64,000 nucleotides of DNA from Pararhodobacter sp. (GTDB lineage: Bacteria; Pseudomonadota; Alphaproteobacteria; Rhodobacterales; Rhodobacteraceae). The stretch lies in NCBI GenBank assembly GCA_020832545.1, contig JAFIEK010000021.1:1-64000 (forward strand), given 5' to 3'. Of this stretch, positions 42,513-51,901 are shown piece by piece. The position numbers and the translations under genes were made by a program. Every line of letters starts with the position of its first letter. The first letter of the stretch is position 1. A model generated the notes under the pieces. It worked only from the letters and a program-made list of their open reading frames with translations, did not search any database and had not been told where the DNA came from.

Positions 42513-43457
42513 TTAAGACGAAATGTTATGGATCAGGCTTCGGGCAGCTTGCCATCGCTCCTCGACAATCGCATCGTGAACGAGATGTCGGGTCAGCGCG
42601 GCCATGCGTTCGCGGACAACGGTTGGCGGGGCATCGCGGTTGGTGACCATGTAAAGGGTGCGGATCGGGCGCGGATCTGACACGGGACGCGCTACTAGCT
42701 GGCCCGTGGCGAGCAGTTCGGGCACCAGAACCTTCGGCGCAAGCGTGCATCCCAACCCTTCGATCAGGGCAGCCTGTGTTGCCGCGACTGATGCAAGTTG
42801 GATCCGGGCTGCCGCCTCCAGCCGCGCAAGCGCGCCCGGCCGGTCGACAAGCGCGCGGGCAAGCACGCCGCTTTGCAGCAGCATGAGGGGAAGCCTTGCC
42901 ATCTCCTCAAAGGTGATCGGCTCAGGCACGTGCCCGATGATCGAGGGTGCGCCAATGCAGAACAGCTCTTCAGTGAGTAGCGGCTCGCGTTCAGTATGCG
43001 CTTCTTGCGGCGGGTTGAAGATCAACGCCAGGTCCAGCGCGCTTTCCCTCAACGAAGCATGCGTCGTGCCTGAGAGAGCCTCGCGCAGCAGCAGCCGCAC
43101 CTTGGGATAGTCGTTCAGCACGGTCCGCATCAGCGCGGCGCCGATCACCTTGATGACCGAATATGGCATGCCGATGGTGATCTCGCCGGACACTTCGGCC
43201 TGCCCGTCACGGACATCCTCAACCGCCGCGTCCATCGCGGCCAGGATTGGCTGGGCGTGCTGCATCAGCCGCAGCCCCGCCGCCGTTGGTTCCATCCCTC
43301 TCGGCTTGCGTTCGAACAGTTGCGCGGCGAGTTCGGCCTCAAGGTTGGCTATGTGATGACTGAGTGCCGAGGCCGCGACGTTGCAGTGATCCGCTGCCCG
43401 CGAGAGGCTTTTCAGGCGGCAGACTGCCGCAAAGTATTTCAGCTGACGTGTGTCCAT
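42513..43457 (-). CDS. LysR-family regulator of the acyl-CoA/TRAP locus
   Basis: The 314-residue protein starts at ATG 43457 (MDTRQLKYFAAVCRLKSLSRAADHCNVAASALSHHIANLE). It has the CbbR/Nac-like effector domain with EITIGMPYSVIKVIGAAL, LALIFNPPQEA and QAALIEGLGCTLAPKVLVPEL. It diverges from the CoA-transferase gene across 97 bases holding an inverted repeat. The divergent position makes it the likely regulator of the CoA-transferase/lyase/TRAP operon, and perhaps of the upstream dehydrogenase and lyase genes. Confidence 0.9.
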   Translation of the reverse strand: MDTRQLKYFAAVCRLKSLSRAADHCNVAASALSHHIANLEAELAAQLFERKPRGMEPTAAGLRLMQHAQPILAAMDAAVEDVRDGQAEVSGEITIGMPYSVIKVIGAALMRTVLNDYPKVRLLLREALSGTTHASLRESALDLALIFNPPQEAHTEREPLLTEELFCIGAPSIIGHVPEPITFEEMARLPLMLLQSGVLARALVDRPGALARLEAAARIQLASVAATQAALIEGLGCTLAPKVLVPELLATGQLVARPVSDPRPIRTLYMVTNRDAPPTVVRERMAALTRHLVHDAIVEERWQAARSLIHNISS

Positions 43458-43462
43458 ATGGT

Positions 43463-43477
43463 TTCTATATTTTAGAA
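43463..43477. promoter_or_regulatory. Candidate LysR box TTCTA-N5-TAGAA
   Basis: A perfect 5-bp inverted repeat around TATTT lies six bases upstream of the LysR start and about 80 bases before the CoA-transferase start. Its T-N11-A content is that of LysR recognition sites. The surrounding DNA is AT-rich. Confidence 0.5.
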
Positions 43478-43554
43478 CGCATCGTTTAGACAATTATATT
43501 TTTAATGGCTCGTTTCTTCGGGTTAGATTGCGTTCGCATCGGGAGGGCCAACGC

Positions 43555-44712
43555 ATGACACAGATCGCACCGCTGACCGGAATCCGCGTTGTCGAGATGA
43601 GCCACATGGTCATGGGGCCGTCAGCGGGCATGTTCCTGGCCTTCCTTGGCGCCGAGGTGATCAAGATTGAGCCGCCCCAAGGTGACAAGACCCGCGATCT
43701 GACGGGCATGGGCGCGGGCTTTTTCCCAACCTTCAACCGCGGCAAGAAGTCGGTAACGCTGGATCTGAAGACTGAGCGCGATCTTGAGCGGTTGAATCAG
43801 CTTCTGGCGACGGCCGATGTCTTTGTCGAAAACTTCCGCGATGAGACGCTTGCGGCCATGGGCCTCGCGCCCGACGCGTTGCGCACCCGCTTTCCGCAGC
43901 TGATCATCGCCTCGTGCAAGGGCTTCCTGAAGGGCCCCTATGAAAAGCGTGCGGCGATGGATGAGGTCGTGCAGATGATGACCGGCATGGCCTATATGAC
44001 CGGCCCTACCGGCCGCCCGTTGCGCATCGGGTCTTCAGCCAATGATATCATGGGCGGGCTTTTCGCGGCCTATTCCGTTCTGGCAGCCTTGCGTGAACGT
44101 GATCGGCAGGGCACCGGTGCGGCGCTGCGCGTCGGGCTATTCGAGAACTGCCTGCTGCTGGTCGCGCAGCACATGGTGCAATTCGCCATCGAGGGTACCG
44201 AAAGCCCGCCGATGCCCGAACGCGTTTTCTCATGGCCGGTTTATGACCTGTTCACGTCCCGCGACGGTCGGCTGATCTTTGTCGGCGCGGCGACGGATGG
44301 ACAGTGGGAAAAGCTGTGTGGCGCGCTGGAACTGCAAGAGTTTCTGGCCGATCCCTGCTTGCAGACGCGTCCACAACAGATCGCCGCGCGCGACCGGACG
44401 ATACCGGTGATCGCAGGCGTGATCGGCGGGCGCGACTATGCCGATCTGATCGATACATTCGAGCGCGCGGGCCTGCTGTACGCCCCGGTCGCGCGCCCGG
44501 CCGAGATGTATGACGATCCGCATGTCAATCGTCCGGGGGGCCTGTTTGAGTCCAGCTACCCGGAAAAGCGCGATTTCCGCGCGCCGGGGTTGCCGGTCGA
44601 GATCAACGCGCATCCGCTGGTCGCGACTGAGCTTGGCGTGCCGTCGATCGGTCAGCACAACGATGAGATCCTTGCCAGACTCGTCCGGTCTACGGTGAAT
44701 GGCAATGGCTGA
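43555..44712 (+). CDS. Family III (CaiB/Frc-type) CoA-transferase
   Basis: Family III transferases move CoA between carboxylic acids through an aspartyl-CoA anhydride. This 385-residue protein has PLTGIRVVEMSHMVMGPSAGMFLAFLGAEVIKIEPP at the N-terminus, the catalytic Asp in RAAMDEVVQMMTGMAYMTG (residue ~144), and IMGGLFAAYSVLAAL and VGLFENCLLLVAQHM. ATG 43555 is preceded by GGGAGGGCC. It is the first gene of the operon divergent from the LysR gene and would activate the incoming acid. The downstream lyase gene overlaps it by 14 bases. Confidence 0.92.
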   Translation: MTQIAPLTGIRVVEMSHMVMGPSAGMFLAFLGAEVIKIEPPQGDKTRDLTGMGAGFFPTFNRGKKSVTLDLKTERDLERLNQLLATADVFVENFRDETLAAMGLAPDALRTRFPQLIIASCKGFLKGPYEKRAAMDEVVQMMTGMAYMTGPTGRPLRIGSSANDIMGGLFAAYSVLAALRERDRQGTGAALRVGLFENCLLLVAQHMVQFAIEGTESPPMPERVFSWPVYDLFTSRDGRLIFVGAATDGQWEKLCGALELQEFLADPCLQTRPQQIAARDRTIPVIAGVIGGRDYADLIDTFERAGLLYAPVARPAEMYDDPHVNRPGGLFESSYPEKRDFRAPGLPVEINAHPLVATELGVPSIGQHNDEILARLVRSTVNGNG

Positions 44713-45658
44713 CACGCGCCTCGCCTATCCGGAGGGACGGCTGATCCTGCGCGATGTCACCTTGCGCGACGGGTTGCAACTGACCCGCAGTTGGCCATCG
44801 ACAGACCAGAAGCGCGCGCTGCTTGAGGCGCTGTATTCAGCCGGTCTGCGGCATTTTGAGGTGGGCTCTTTCCTGCCCGCCGACCGGATGCCGCAATTCG
44901 CCGATGTGCGCGATATTGTCGATGCGGTTGCGGTGCTACCGGGCGCGCATGGGGTTGCGCTTGCCCTGAACGAGCGCGGTGCGCGCGATGCACTGGCGAC
45001 GCAAGTGCCTGAAATTACGGTCGTTCTATCAGCATCCGAGGCGCATAATCAGGCCAATGCGCGGCGCAGCAAAAAGGAGTCGCTTGCGGCTGTTGCCCGG
45101 ATTACAGCCCTGCGCGACGCTGAGCGCCGCGATACGATTGTGAATGCGGGCATCGCAATGGCCTTTGGCTGTTCGCTCTCAGGCGAGGTTGAGGAGGACA
45201 CGGTTCTGCGCCTCGTCGAGCAATGCCTAGAGGCAGGTGCCGACATGGTCGGGCTGGCCGATACCGTGGGCTATGGTGGCCCCCGCCAGATCGCGCAGAT
45301 GGCCCGGCGCATGTCCGCGCTTTGTGGCCAGCGGCCCTGGGTGCTTCATCTGCATGACACGCGCGGGCTGGGGCTGGCCAATGCCGCTGCTGCGATGAAC
45401 GAGGGCTGCCGCGTGTTCGATGCCTCGTTGGGGGGGCTGGGTGGGTGCCCTTTTGCACCGGGTGCGTCGGGCAACATTGTGCTGGAGGATCTCGCCTTCC
45501 TCGCCGTGCAGATGGGGTTCGACACCGACATCGGGCTGGAGGCCCTCATCGCCGCGCGCCCTCATCTGTCCGACAGCCTGCCGGGCGAGGTGATGCACGG
45601 CGCGCTGGCGCAAGCGGGCCTGCCGCAAACCGGAAGCGGGCAGAGAGCATTGTACTGA
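44699..45658 (+). CDS. HMG-CoA-lyase-like enzyme
   Basis: A DRE-TIM-fold lyase of 319 residues with RDVTLRDGLQLT (catalytic Asp/Arg), HLHDTRGLGLANA (metal-binding His pair) and GGLGGCPFAPGASGNI with the loop Cys. These features define 3-hydroxy-3-methylglutaryl-CoA lyase and relatives, which split 3-hydroxy-3-alkyl acyl-CoAs into an acyl-CoA and a 3-oxo acid. A second possible start is 44705. It overlaps the CoA-transferase gene and is followed by the TRAP transporter, so its substrate is likely the CoA ester of the imported acid. Confidence 0.9.
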   Translation: MAMADTRLAYPEGRLILRDVTLRDGLQLTRSWPSTDQKRALLEALYSAGLRHFEVGSFLPADRMPQFADVRDIVDAVAVLPGAHGVALALNERGARDALATQVPEITVVLSASEAHNQANARRSKKESLAAVARITALRDAERRDTIVNAGIAMAFGCSLSGEVEEDTVLRLVEQCLEAGADMVGLADTVGYGGPRQIAQMARRMSALCGQRPWVLHLHDTRGLGLANAAAAMNEGCRVFDASLGGLGGCPFAPGASGNIVLEDLAFLAVQMGFDTDIGLEALIAARPHLSDSLPGEVMHGALAQAGLPQTGSGQRALY

Positions 45659-45705
45659 GAATTTGCTGAATGGGTCGGAGGACCCGCACCAAGGGAGGAA
45701 TGACA

Positions 45706-46698
45706 ATGAAACAAACGGTAATCCTGTCGGCCGCCGCACTGGCGCTGACCACGATGGCTGTCAGCGCCCAGACACCCATGCGCTGCAGTCACCAGTTGCC
45801 ACCGACCCACGCAATCGCCGGTGTGATCGACCGCTGGGCCGAGCGGGTTGAAGAGCTGTCGGAAGGCGAGATCGATGTGCAGGTCTTTGGCGCGTCCTCG
45901 CTTGTCGGCGCGAACGAGAACATCATCGCCGTCGCACGCAGTGAGATCGAATGCGCGTTCTCGGTCAACTTCCAATGGGGCCGCACGCTGCCGATCATGA
46001 CCGTGACTGTCGCGCCCTATGCCTTCTCAGACATGAACATCTGGCGCAACTGGCATGATTCCGAGGCCGCCGAATTCCTCAACGAACAGATTGCCGGGCG
46101 AGGACTGGTCAATGTGGCATGGCTGTTCCAGACCAACTCCTCGGTCTTCACAGCGCGCGGCAGGCAACTGGTCACGCCTGAGGATTTTCAGGGGATGAAG
46201 CTCCGCGGCCTGACACCAGCCTTTGATGCCGCACTCGGTGCCTTGGGTGCTGTGCCAAGCGCCATGCCCGGCTCGGACGTCTATCAGGCGCTGGCCACCG
46301 GCGTCATCGATGGCGCGATCACCGATGTCGCCGCAGCGGTGGCACGGCGTTATTACGAAGTGCAGGATCATTTCAGCGTGGTTCCGGCGATCTCGGTCTA
46401 TTTCAACGGCTATGTGAACCCGCGCTTTCATGCCGGGCTCAGCGATACCGGTCGCGAGGCGCTGGATCAGGCGGGGCGCGAGGCGGCACTCTGGGCTGTC
46501 GAGGCCGCCGAGGCAGCCATCGCCGCAGCACCTGAACAGCTGCGCGCGCAAGGCGTGACGGTCTATGAGCTGTCTGATGCCGAGAACGCCGCACTTGAAG
46601 CGGTCATGCGCCCCGCATTCGATGCCGCGCTGCGCACCGAGGCCGACGAGGCGGCGCGTCTGCTGGACTTGATCGACGCCTTGCGCGCCGATCTCTGA
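45706..46698 (+). CDS. dctP: TRAP transporter substrate-binding protein
   Basis: A 330-residue DctP-family periplasmic receptor with a Sec signal (MKQTVILSAAALALTTMAVSA-QT), then MRCSHQLPPTHAIAGVIDRWAERVEELS, VFGASSLVGANENIIAVARSEIE, and the signature Arg region LKLRGLTPAFDAALGALGA (Arg contacting the substrate carboxylate). ATG 45706 has GGAGG seven bases upstream. It lies 47 bases after the lyase gene and directly before dctQ and dctM. The preceding genes indicate a dicarboxylate or branched hydroxy acid as ligand. Confidence 0.93.
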   Translation: MKQTVILSAAALALTTMAVSAQTPMRCSHQLPPTHAIAGVIDRWAERVEELSEGEIDVQVFGASSLVGANENIIAVARSEIECAFSVNFQWGRTLPIMTVTVAPYAFSDMNIWRNWHDSEAAEFLNEQIAGRGLVNVAWLFQTNSSVFTARGRQLVTPEDFQGMKLRGLTPAFDAALGALGAVPSAMPGSDVYQALATGVIDGAITDVAAAVARRYYEVQDHFSVVPAISVYFNGYVNPRFHAGLSDTGREALDQAGREAALWAVEAAEAAIAAAPEQLRAQGVTVYELSDAENAALEAVMRPAFDAALRTEADEAARLLDLIDALRADL

Positions 46699-46702
46699 CC
46701 CG

Positions 46703-47230
46703 ATGTCCGGACCAGATCATACCAGAGAAGCGCGTGACGCTCCGTTCCCCGAACGGGTCGTCGCGCCTCTCAGCCGGATTGCCGGGGCGATCAGCAGCCT
46801 TGTCATTCTCATCGCATTCGGGCTGACGATCTATGCGGTGGCCATGCGCTATATCCTCAACCGTGCGCCCATGTGGACCGATGAATTGCTGGGCTATCTT
46901 CTGGTGGCGCTGATCATGGCGGGCATGACCGAGGCCTACCGCAGGCATGACCATATCTCCATCGACCTTGTGACAGCCGGATTGCGGGGGCGCGCCGCCC
47001 GGCTGAAAAACATCTGGGCCGATCTCTGCGTGCTGGTGCTGGCACTTCTGCTTGCCCGCGCGGCCTGGGACTCGGTTACCTTCTCGCGCGCCTTCGGCTT
47101 TTACTCGATCGGCCCCTTGGAGGCGCCGATGTGGATACCGATGACCCCGGTCTTTCTGGGGTTCGCGCTACTCGCGCTCATGGCGCTCGCGCGGCTGGCC
47201 GGGCGCTTCTGGCCGGGGGCGGGCGCATGA
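46703..47230 (+). CDS. dctQ: TRAP transporter small permease
   Basis: The 175-residue DctQ protein has four predicted membrane helices and the family core AMRYILNRAPMWTDELLGYLLVALIMAGMTEAYRRHDHISIDLV. It lies four bases after dctP and overlaps dctM by four bases. It partners the large permease in Na+- or H+-coupled uptake. Confidence 0.92.
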   Translation: MSGPDHTREARDAPFPERVVAPLSRIAGAISSLVILIAFGLTIYAVAMRYILNRAPMWTDELLGYLLVALIMAGMTEAYRRHDHISIDLVTAGLRGRAARLKNIWADLCVLVLALLLARAAWDSVTFSRAFGFYSIGPLEAPMWIPMTPVFLGFALLALMALARLAGRFWPGAGA

Positions 47231-48510
47231 CGGGTGCATTGATCCTCGGGGGTCTTCTTATCCTACTGCTCACCGGCATTCCGGTCTTTGCCGCGCTGGG
47301 GCTTGTCGCTGCCGTCGTGCTCGTACTGTTCGAGGGGCATACGAGTTCGATGGCCGACACGGTGTTCTCGCATCTCAACAAACCCATTCTGGTGACCATA
47401 CCGCTATTCCTGCTCATGGCGCAGGTTCTGGTCCGCGCAAAGGTCGTCGATGATCTGTTCGAAATGACGCACACGCTGATCGGACATGTGCGCGGCGGCC
47501 TCGGGGTTGCGACGGTCGGTGCCTGCACGATTTTCTCGTCCATTTCGGGGTCTTCCGTCGCCACCGCCCTGTCGGTCGGGGCCTCGGCCATTCCGCAGAT
47601 GGAGAAATACCGCTATCCGCGCGGCGCGGCGCTTGGTGCCGTCGCCGCCGGCGGCACGCTGGGCATCCTTATCCCGCCATCCGGGCCGATGATCCTGTAT
47701 TCCGTCGTCTCGGATGCGTCGATCGGGGCGCTGTTTCTTGCGGGCATCGTGCCCGGGCTGCTTCTGGCCACGATCTTCTCGGTCTGGTGCATCGCAAGTG
47801 CCATGTTCCGGCGCGACGATCGCCCGCCCTTTGCCGGTTTCGCCGCGATCGGCACAGCGGTGCGCAAATCGATCTGGGCGGTGCTTGCCCCTCCGGTGGT
47901 CATGGGCGGGATCTATCTGGGCGTCTTCACCGCCTCGGAGGCGGCGGCTGTCGGCGTGGCCTATGCGCTTTTCGTCGCCGTCGTTGTCTACAGGAACTTC
48001 GGCTGGCGTGACCTCTGGATCTGCACGCAGGGGGCGATGCGGACCTCGATGATGGTTTTCCTGATCATTGCCTCAGCGGCGATGTTTGGACATGCGATTA
48101 CCATCATCCGCCTGCCGATGGCCTTGGCGGAGATGGTGACACAGATGGGGCTGGGGCCGATCGGGTTTTTGCTGATGGTCATGGCGATGATCTTCGTGAT
48201 GGGGATGTTCTTTGAATCCATCGCCATCATACTGATCACCACGCCGATCCTGTTGCCCGCCCTGATCGCGCTGGAGATTGATCTGATCTGGTACGGCGTC
48301 CTTCTGATGATCAACCTAGAACTGGCGATGATCACACCGCCGGTCGGCATGAACCTGTTTGCCATCAAGGGTATCACCGACGCGCCCATGAAGGATGTTA
48401 TCCGGGGGGCGCTGCCCTATGTGCTGCTGATGCTGGTTGGCCTGATGCTGCTGCTTGCCTTTCCCGGGCTCGCAACCTGGCTTCCCTACAGCGCGGGCTT
48501 TGGCAGGTGA
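47227..48510 (+). CDS. dctM: TRAP transporter large permease
   Basis: The 427-residue DctM protein has about twelve membrane segments, with SSISGSSVATALSVGASAIPQME and AAGGTLGILIPPSGPMILYSVV, the conserved hairpins forming the substrate and ion sites. ATG 47227 overlaps the dctQ stop. It completes a dctPQM set at the end of the CoA-transferase/lyase operon. Confidence 0.94.
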   Translation: MTGALILGGLLILLLTGIPVFAALGLVAAVVLVLFEGHTSSMADTVFSHLNKPILVTIPLFLLMAQVLVRAKVVDDLFEMTHTLIGHVRGGLGVATVGACTIFSSISGSSVATALSVGASAIPQMEKYRYPRGAALGAVAAGGTLGILIPPSGPMILYSVVSDASIGALFLAGIVPGLLLATIFSVWCIASAMFRRDDRPPFAGFAAIGTAVRKSIWAVLAPPVVMGGIYLGVFTASEAAAVGVAYALFVAVVVYRNFGWRDLWICTQGAMRTSMMVFLIIASAAMFGHAITIIRLPMALAEMVTQMGLGPIGFLLMVMAMIFVMGMFFESIAIILITTPILLPALIALEIDLIWYGVLLMINLELAMITPPVGMNLFAIKGITDAPMKDVIRGALPYVLLMLVGLMLLLAFPGLATWLPYSAGFGR

Positions 48511-48598
48511 GGCAGAGGCCAACAGTGGTCGCTGACCAGCAACGATGCGGGGCTAAGCATGAACCATGACCTAGAACCCGGCAGCCTCTGCGCATGTT

Positions 48599-48895
48599 TC
48601 AGAACCCTATCCACGCCAGGCCTGCGTAGGCCAGAACCCCGATTGCCATCGTCGCTATGACGTGGTTGGTCGAAAGTGCGACAGAAAGCGCCACTACAGC
48701 GGCAACCCAGGTCTGAAATGATTGCCCGGCCAAAGAAGCCGCCACCAGGCTGACCACGATCAGTCCGGGGACATCATCGAGCATCCAAGCGTAGCGCGAT
48801 GCCCGAATGCTGTCGCCTGCGAACAATCCGACGACTCTGATAGAGAAGGCCGCGAACGCCAGAACGAGGATAAGTGCCCAATAGGGACTGGTCAT
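48599..48895 (-). CDS. azlD: AzlD-like branched-chain amino acid exporter small subunit
   Basis: A 98-residue membrane protein with four hydrophobic segments (WALILVLAFAAFSIRVVGLFAG, DDVPGLIVVSLVAASLAG, TWVAAVVALSVALST, IATMAIGVLAYAGLAW), typical of AzlD. It overlaps azlC by four bases. AzlCD export branched-chain amino acids or analogues. Confidence 0.85.
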   Translation of the reverse strand: MTSPYWALILVLAFAAFSIRVVGLFAGDSIRASRYAWMLDDVPGLIVVSLVAASLAGQSFQTWVAAVVALSVALSTNHVIATMAIGVLAYAGLAWIGF

Positions 48896-49572
48896 GCCAC
48901 GGCGCTCCTGTGGCGTCGCACGGCATATGAGGCAAGCAAGCCGCAGAGCGTGCCCGCGACGATTGCAAAGGCCTTGGGCAAGCCAAGCAGAACAACTGCG
49001 ATGGTTGCCCCGAACGCGACCAGCCAGGGCAAAGCGTTTGGCCGCCCGCGCCAGAGCCCTCTCGCCATGGCGATAAACGCAGCGGTGAATGCAAAGCCAA
49101 GGCCGAATTTTTCCAGATCAGGCAGGACGGCACCGACAATGGCGCCAGCCGTTGTGGACATCGTCCAGACACTGATCATGACAAGCCCGGACCCAATCAG
49201 GAACGATGCGCCGATTGCCGGGGCCTTTGCACGCTCCGACATCGTGAGGGCCCAGTTCTCGTCGCCAGTGATGTGGATTGCGAACAGTCTGACCCGCAAG
49301 GGAAGCCCCTGCAGCACCTCTGACAAAGACGCGATGATCCCGATGTAGCGCAGGTTGAGAGCGGCCCCGGCGAGGGCTGCGCCAAGCACGGCAGACGTGT
49401 TTGCAAACTGTTCCACGGCAACGATCTGGGATGACCCGGCGTGAACGGCGGCACTCATCAAGCCGACACCCCACCAGGGAAAACCAACCTGAGCGGCCAG
49501 AAGCCCGAATGCGAAGCCATACAGCGCCGCGCCGGCGGCCAGTGGGAGGATTGCGATTGCACCATGTTTCAT
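48892..49572 (-). CDS. azlC: AzlC-like branched-chain amino acid exporter large subunit
   Basis: The 226-residue protein begins AIAILPLAAGAALYGFAFGLLAAQVG and contains MSAAVHAGSSQIVAVEQFAN and ALNLRYIGIIASLSEVL, the conserved AzlC core, with membrane helices throughout. It diverges from an Lrp/AsnC regulator, the arrangement known for azl operons controlled by an Lrp-type protein. Confidence 0.9.
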   Translation of the reverse strand: MKHGAIAILPLAAGAALYGFAFGLLAAQVGFPWWGVGLMSAAVHAGSSQIVAVEQFANTSAVLGAALAGAALNLRYIGIIASLSEVLQGLPLRVRLFAIHITGDENWALTMSERAKAPAIGASFLIGSGLVMISVWTMSTTAGAIVGAVLPDLEKFGLGFAFTAAFIAMARGLWRGRPNALPWLVAFGATIAVVLLGLPKAFAIVAGTLCGLLASYAVRRHRSAVA

Positions 49573-49674
49573 GCAACAAGAAATACAGATCCTGCATGAT
49601 GTGTTACACTGAAAAAATTACTGTTTAGCGATGTGATAGCATCATAATACGCGAAAAATAGAGATAAAAGAAAC

Positions 49675-50127
49675 ATGGATGCAACGGACCGGAAGCTGCT
49701 GTCGGCACTACAGCAGAACGCAAAGACCTCTGTTCAGGAGCTGGCTGAACGCGCTGCGATCTCAACGGCTTCGGTCCAGCGCCGCGTGAAGGCAATGCGT
49801 GATGCCGGTGTCATCCGGAAAGACGTGGTGGTTCTCGACCCTGAAAAGCTTGGCCTCGGCGTGACGGCGATTGTGGCCGTTGAGCTTGAGAGAGACCGGG
49901 TGGATCAGATCGACGCCTTCAAGCGCAAGGCGCGGGAAGACCGGCAGGTGACACATTTCTACTGCATCGCCGGGGACGCCGATTTCATGATGATCGTCAT
50001 GGCCAAAGACATCGCGGATTACGAGGCGTTCACCCACAGGTTCTTTTTCGCGGACAAGAATGTCCGGAAGTTCAGAACGTCGATTGTGATCTCAACCGAG
50101 AAAGCGACATTGGAGATACCGATCTGA
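49675..50127 (+). CDS. Lrp/AsnC-family regulator
   Basis: A 150-residue regulator with an N-terminal helix-turn-helix (DATDRKLLSALQQNAKTSVQELAERAAISTASVQRRVKAM) and a C-terminal RAM effector domain (VTAIVAVELERDRVDQIDAF, VTHFYCIAGDADFMMIVMAKD). It diverges from azlCD across an AT-rich 102-base gap and most likely controls the exporter in response to an amino acid. Confidence 0.92.
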   Translation: MDATDRKLLSALQQNAKTSVQELAERAAISTASVQRRVKAMRDAGVIRKDVVVLDPEKLGLGVTAIVAVELERDRVDQIDAFKRKAREDRQVTHFYCIAGDADFMMIVMAKDIADYEAFTHRFFFADKNVRKFRTSIVISTEKATLEIPI

Positions 50128-50323
50128 TCATCAGAAACATGTTCTTGGCGATGTCGCAGAGAAGGCGCTGATCAGGCATCCGCATTTTGTCACGCCATGG
50201 CGTTGCGGTCTTGTCTTTATGGTTGCAGTACCCGACAAAAAGTGTCAGATAAACGCCACTCCAGCCGCCCAGCGTGCCAGACACACCTTGTTTTCAGGCA
50301 ATCACGGCGATGGAGGGCTTTCG

Positions 50324-51097
50324 ATGTCCCGGCTTGACAGCTTTGCCCCTGTACTTGTGCAGCGCGGCTTTGCGCCCAATCTGATCTTTGGGCAGGTCGA
50401 CAGCCTGCGCCAGATCTCGCCGGGGTATTGTCGTTTGCGGCTGAGCAGCACCGATCTGGCGCGTTTCGGCCGCGATGCGCTGCACTTCCGTCTGCTATTG
50501 CCGCCGCGCGACCGTCCGCCGGTCTGGCCGCGCATGGGCGATGACGGTCGCACGCTCTAGCCCGAAGGGGCGGATGCGCTGCACCGCCCGGTCTATACCT
50601 TTCGTCGGCTTGATACCCACGCGGGCTGGGCCGATGTTGATATTTTCCTGCACGAAGGCGGACGCGTCACCGATTGGACGACGCAGGCCCGGCCCTTTGA
50701 AACCGTGGGACTGATGGGCCCGGCGGGGCGGTCGCTGGGCACGCCGGAATGGATTGCCCTGTTTGGCGACGAAACCGCCATGCCAGCGATTGCCCGGCAC
50801 CTTGCCGCCCTGCCTCGTCAGACACGCGGCGCCGCGTTCATCCTGTGCGACCCCGCCGACCGGCAGGCACTGTTGCATCCGCCGGGCCTGCACCTGCACT
50901 GGTTGAACCGGGGCACGGGCGACACGCTTTGCGCAGCACTGTCCGATCTGAAACTGCCTGCAAGTACCAACCGGCTTGTCTGGTTCGCGGCTGAGAAGAC
51001 GCAGGCCGACCGCGCCCGCACCTTGCTGCATGATCTGCGCTGCCTGACGCGGCAGGAAACCCATGTGACCGCCTACTGGCGCCACGACACCAGCTGA
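50324..51097 (+). pseudogene. Siderophore-interacting protein (SIP) gene with an internal amber codon
   Basis: SIP proteins are FAD-containing ferric-siderophore reductases. The frame runs 258 codons from ATG 50324 (GGAGG seven bases upstream). It contains YCRLRLSSTDLARFGRDALHFRLLLPP, PVYTFRRLDTHAGWADVDIFLHEGG, LMGPAGRSL, LFGDETAMPAIARHLAAL and LVWFAAEKTQADRARTLL. TAG at 50558-50560 interrupts it at codon 79, in RTL*PEGADAL. There is no other lesion, so this looks like a recent loss. The FAD-binding domain precedes the NADPH-binding domain as in the family. Confidence 0.85.
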
Positions 51098-51181
51098 ACC
51101 CTGACGGCGCTGCCGTTAGTGCCAGCCATTCGCAAGCACCCCCCTCAAAAAAGGCCTTCCGGGCCAATAATGGAGACGACC

Positions 51182-51901
51182 ATGCCCCTGCTGAAAAACG
51201 GGCGTGCGGTTTTGCTTGTAACCGCTGCCAGTATCGCCCTGCTTCCCGCCCCCCTTATGGCACAGACTGATGCCACTGCCGCCCCTGTGGCTGGCGGCCT
51301 GCTGGGGCGGATCACTTACTTCGCCACCCGTCTTCCCCGCGCGCTTGAGGATGTGCCGGCCACTGTCACGGTTATCGATGGCGAGGATATCGAGGCGCAG
51401 GGTATCAGCGACATGCAGCAACTGACGCGCTATGTCCCCGGCCTGACCGTCAACCGCCAGATCAACGCCGCCCAGCCGTTCAACGATTTTGACGGCTTCA
51501 ACATGCGCGGCGTCGGGGGCAACCGGGTGCTTATGATGGTTGATGGCTCGCGCGATTATCTGGATATGAATTTTACCCGCCAGGCCGAGGTGGTGCGCGG
51601 CCCCGGCTCGGTTTTGTGGGGGGCGGATGCGCTGGGGGGCGTGGTGGCGTTGCGCACCATCGACCCCGAAGACGTGCTTCAGGGCCGCCAGCGCGGCGGA
51701 ACGGCGCGCATCGGTTTTAACGGCTTCAACCGCGAAAGCAACGCCGCCGCCACTTTTGCGCAACGCTTCTCCGACAGCCTGTCGGTGCTGGTGGGTTACT
51801 CCAGGCTTCAGGCGCGCGAGCCCCGGCTGTCACGTGCGCGGCGCAATGGCGGGCTTTACTGCGATATACTTGGCGGCTGCCCGTCGAGGCAATCGTTGTG
51901 A
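51182..51901 (+). pseudogene. TonB-dependent receptor, truncated after the plug domain
   Basis: The signal peptide (MPLLKNGRAVLLVTAASIALLPAPLMA-QT) and plug domain (RALEDVPATVTVIDGEDIEAQG, PGLTVNRQINAAQPF, GFNMRGVGGNRVLMMVDGSRDY, QAEVVRGPGSVLWGADALGGVV) are intact and resemble haem/haemoglobin receptors. After the first strands of the barrel (ATFAQRFSDSLSVLVGYSRLQ) the frame runs into an unrelated dctQ remnant at about 51875 and stops at 51901. The 22-stranded barrel is missing, so it cannot function. Confidence 0.88.

Noticed and set aside
48513-48595. GCAGAGGC ... GCCTCTGC inverted repeat after dctM as a terminator
   Set aside because: The arms are only 8 bp and about 65 bases apart with no U-run, too loose to call.
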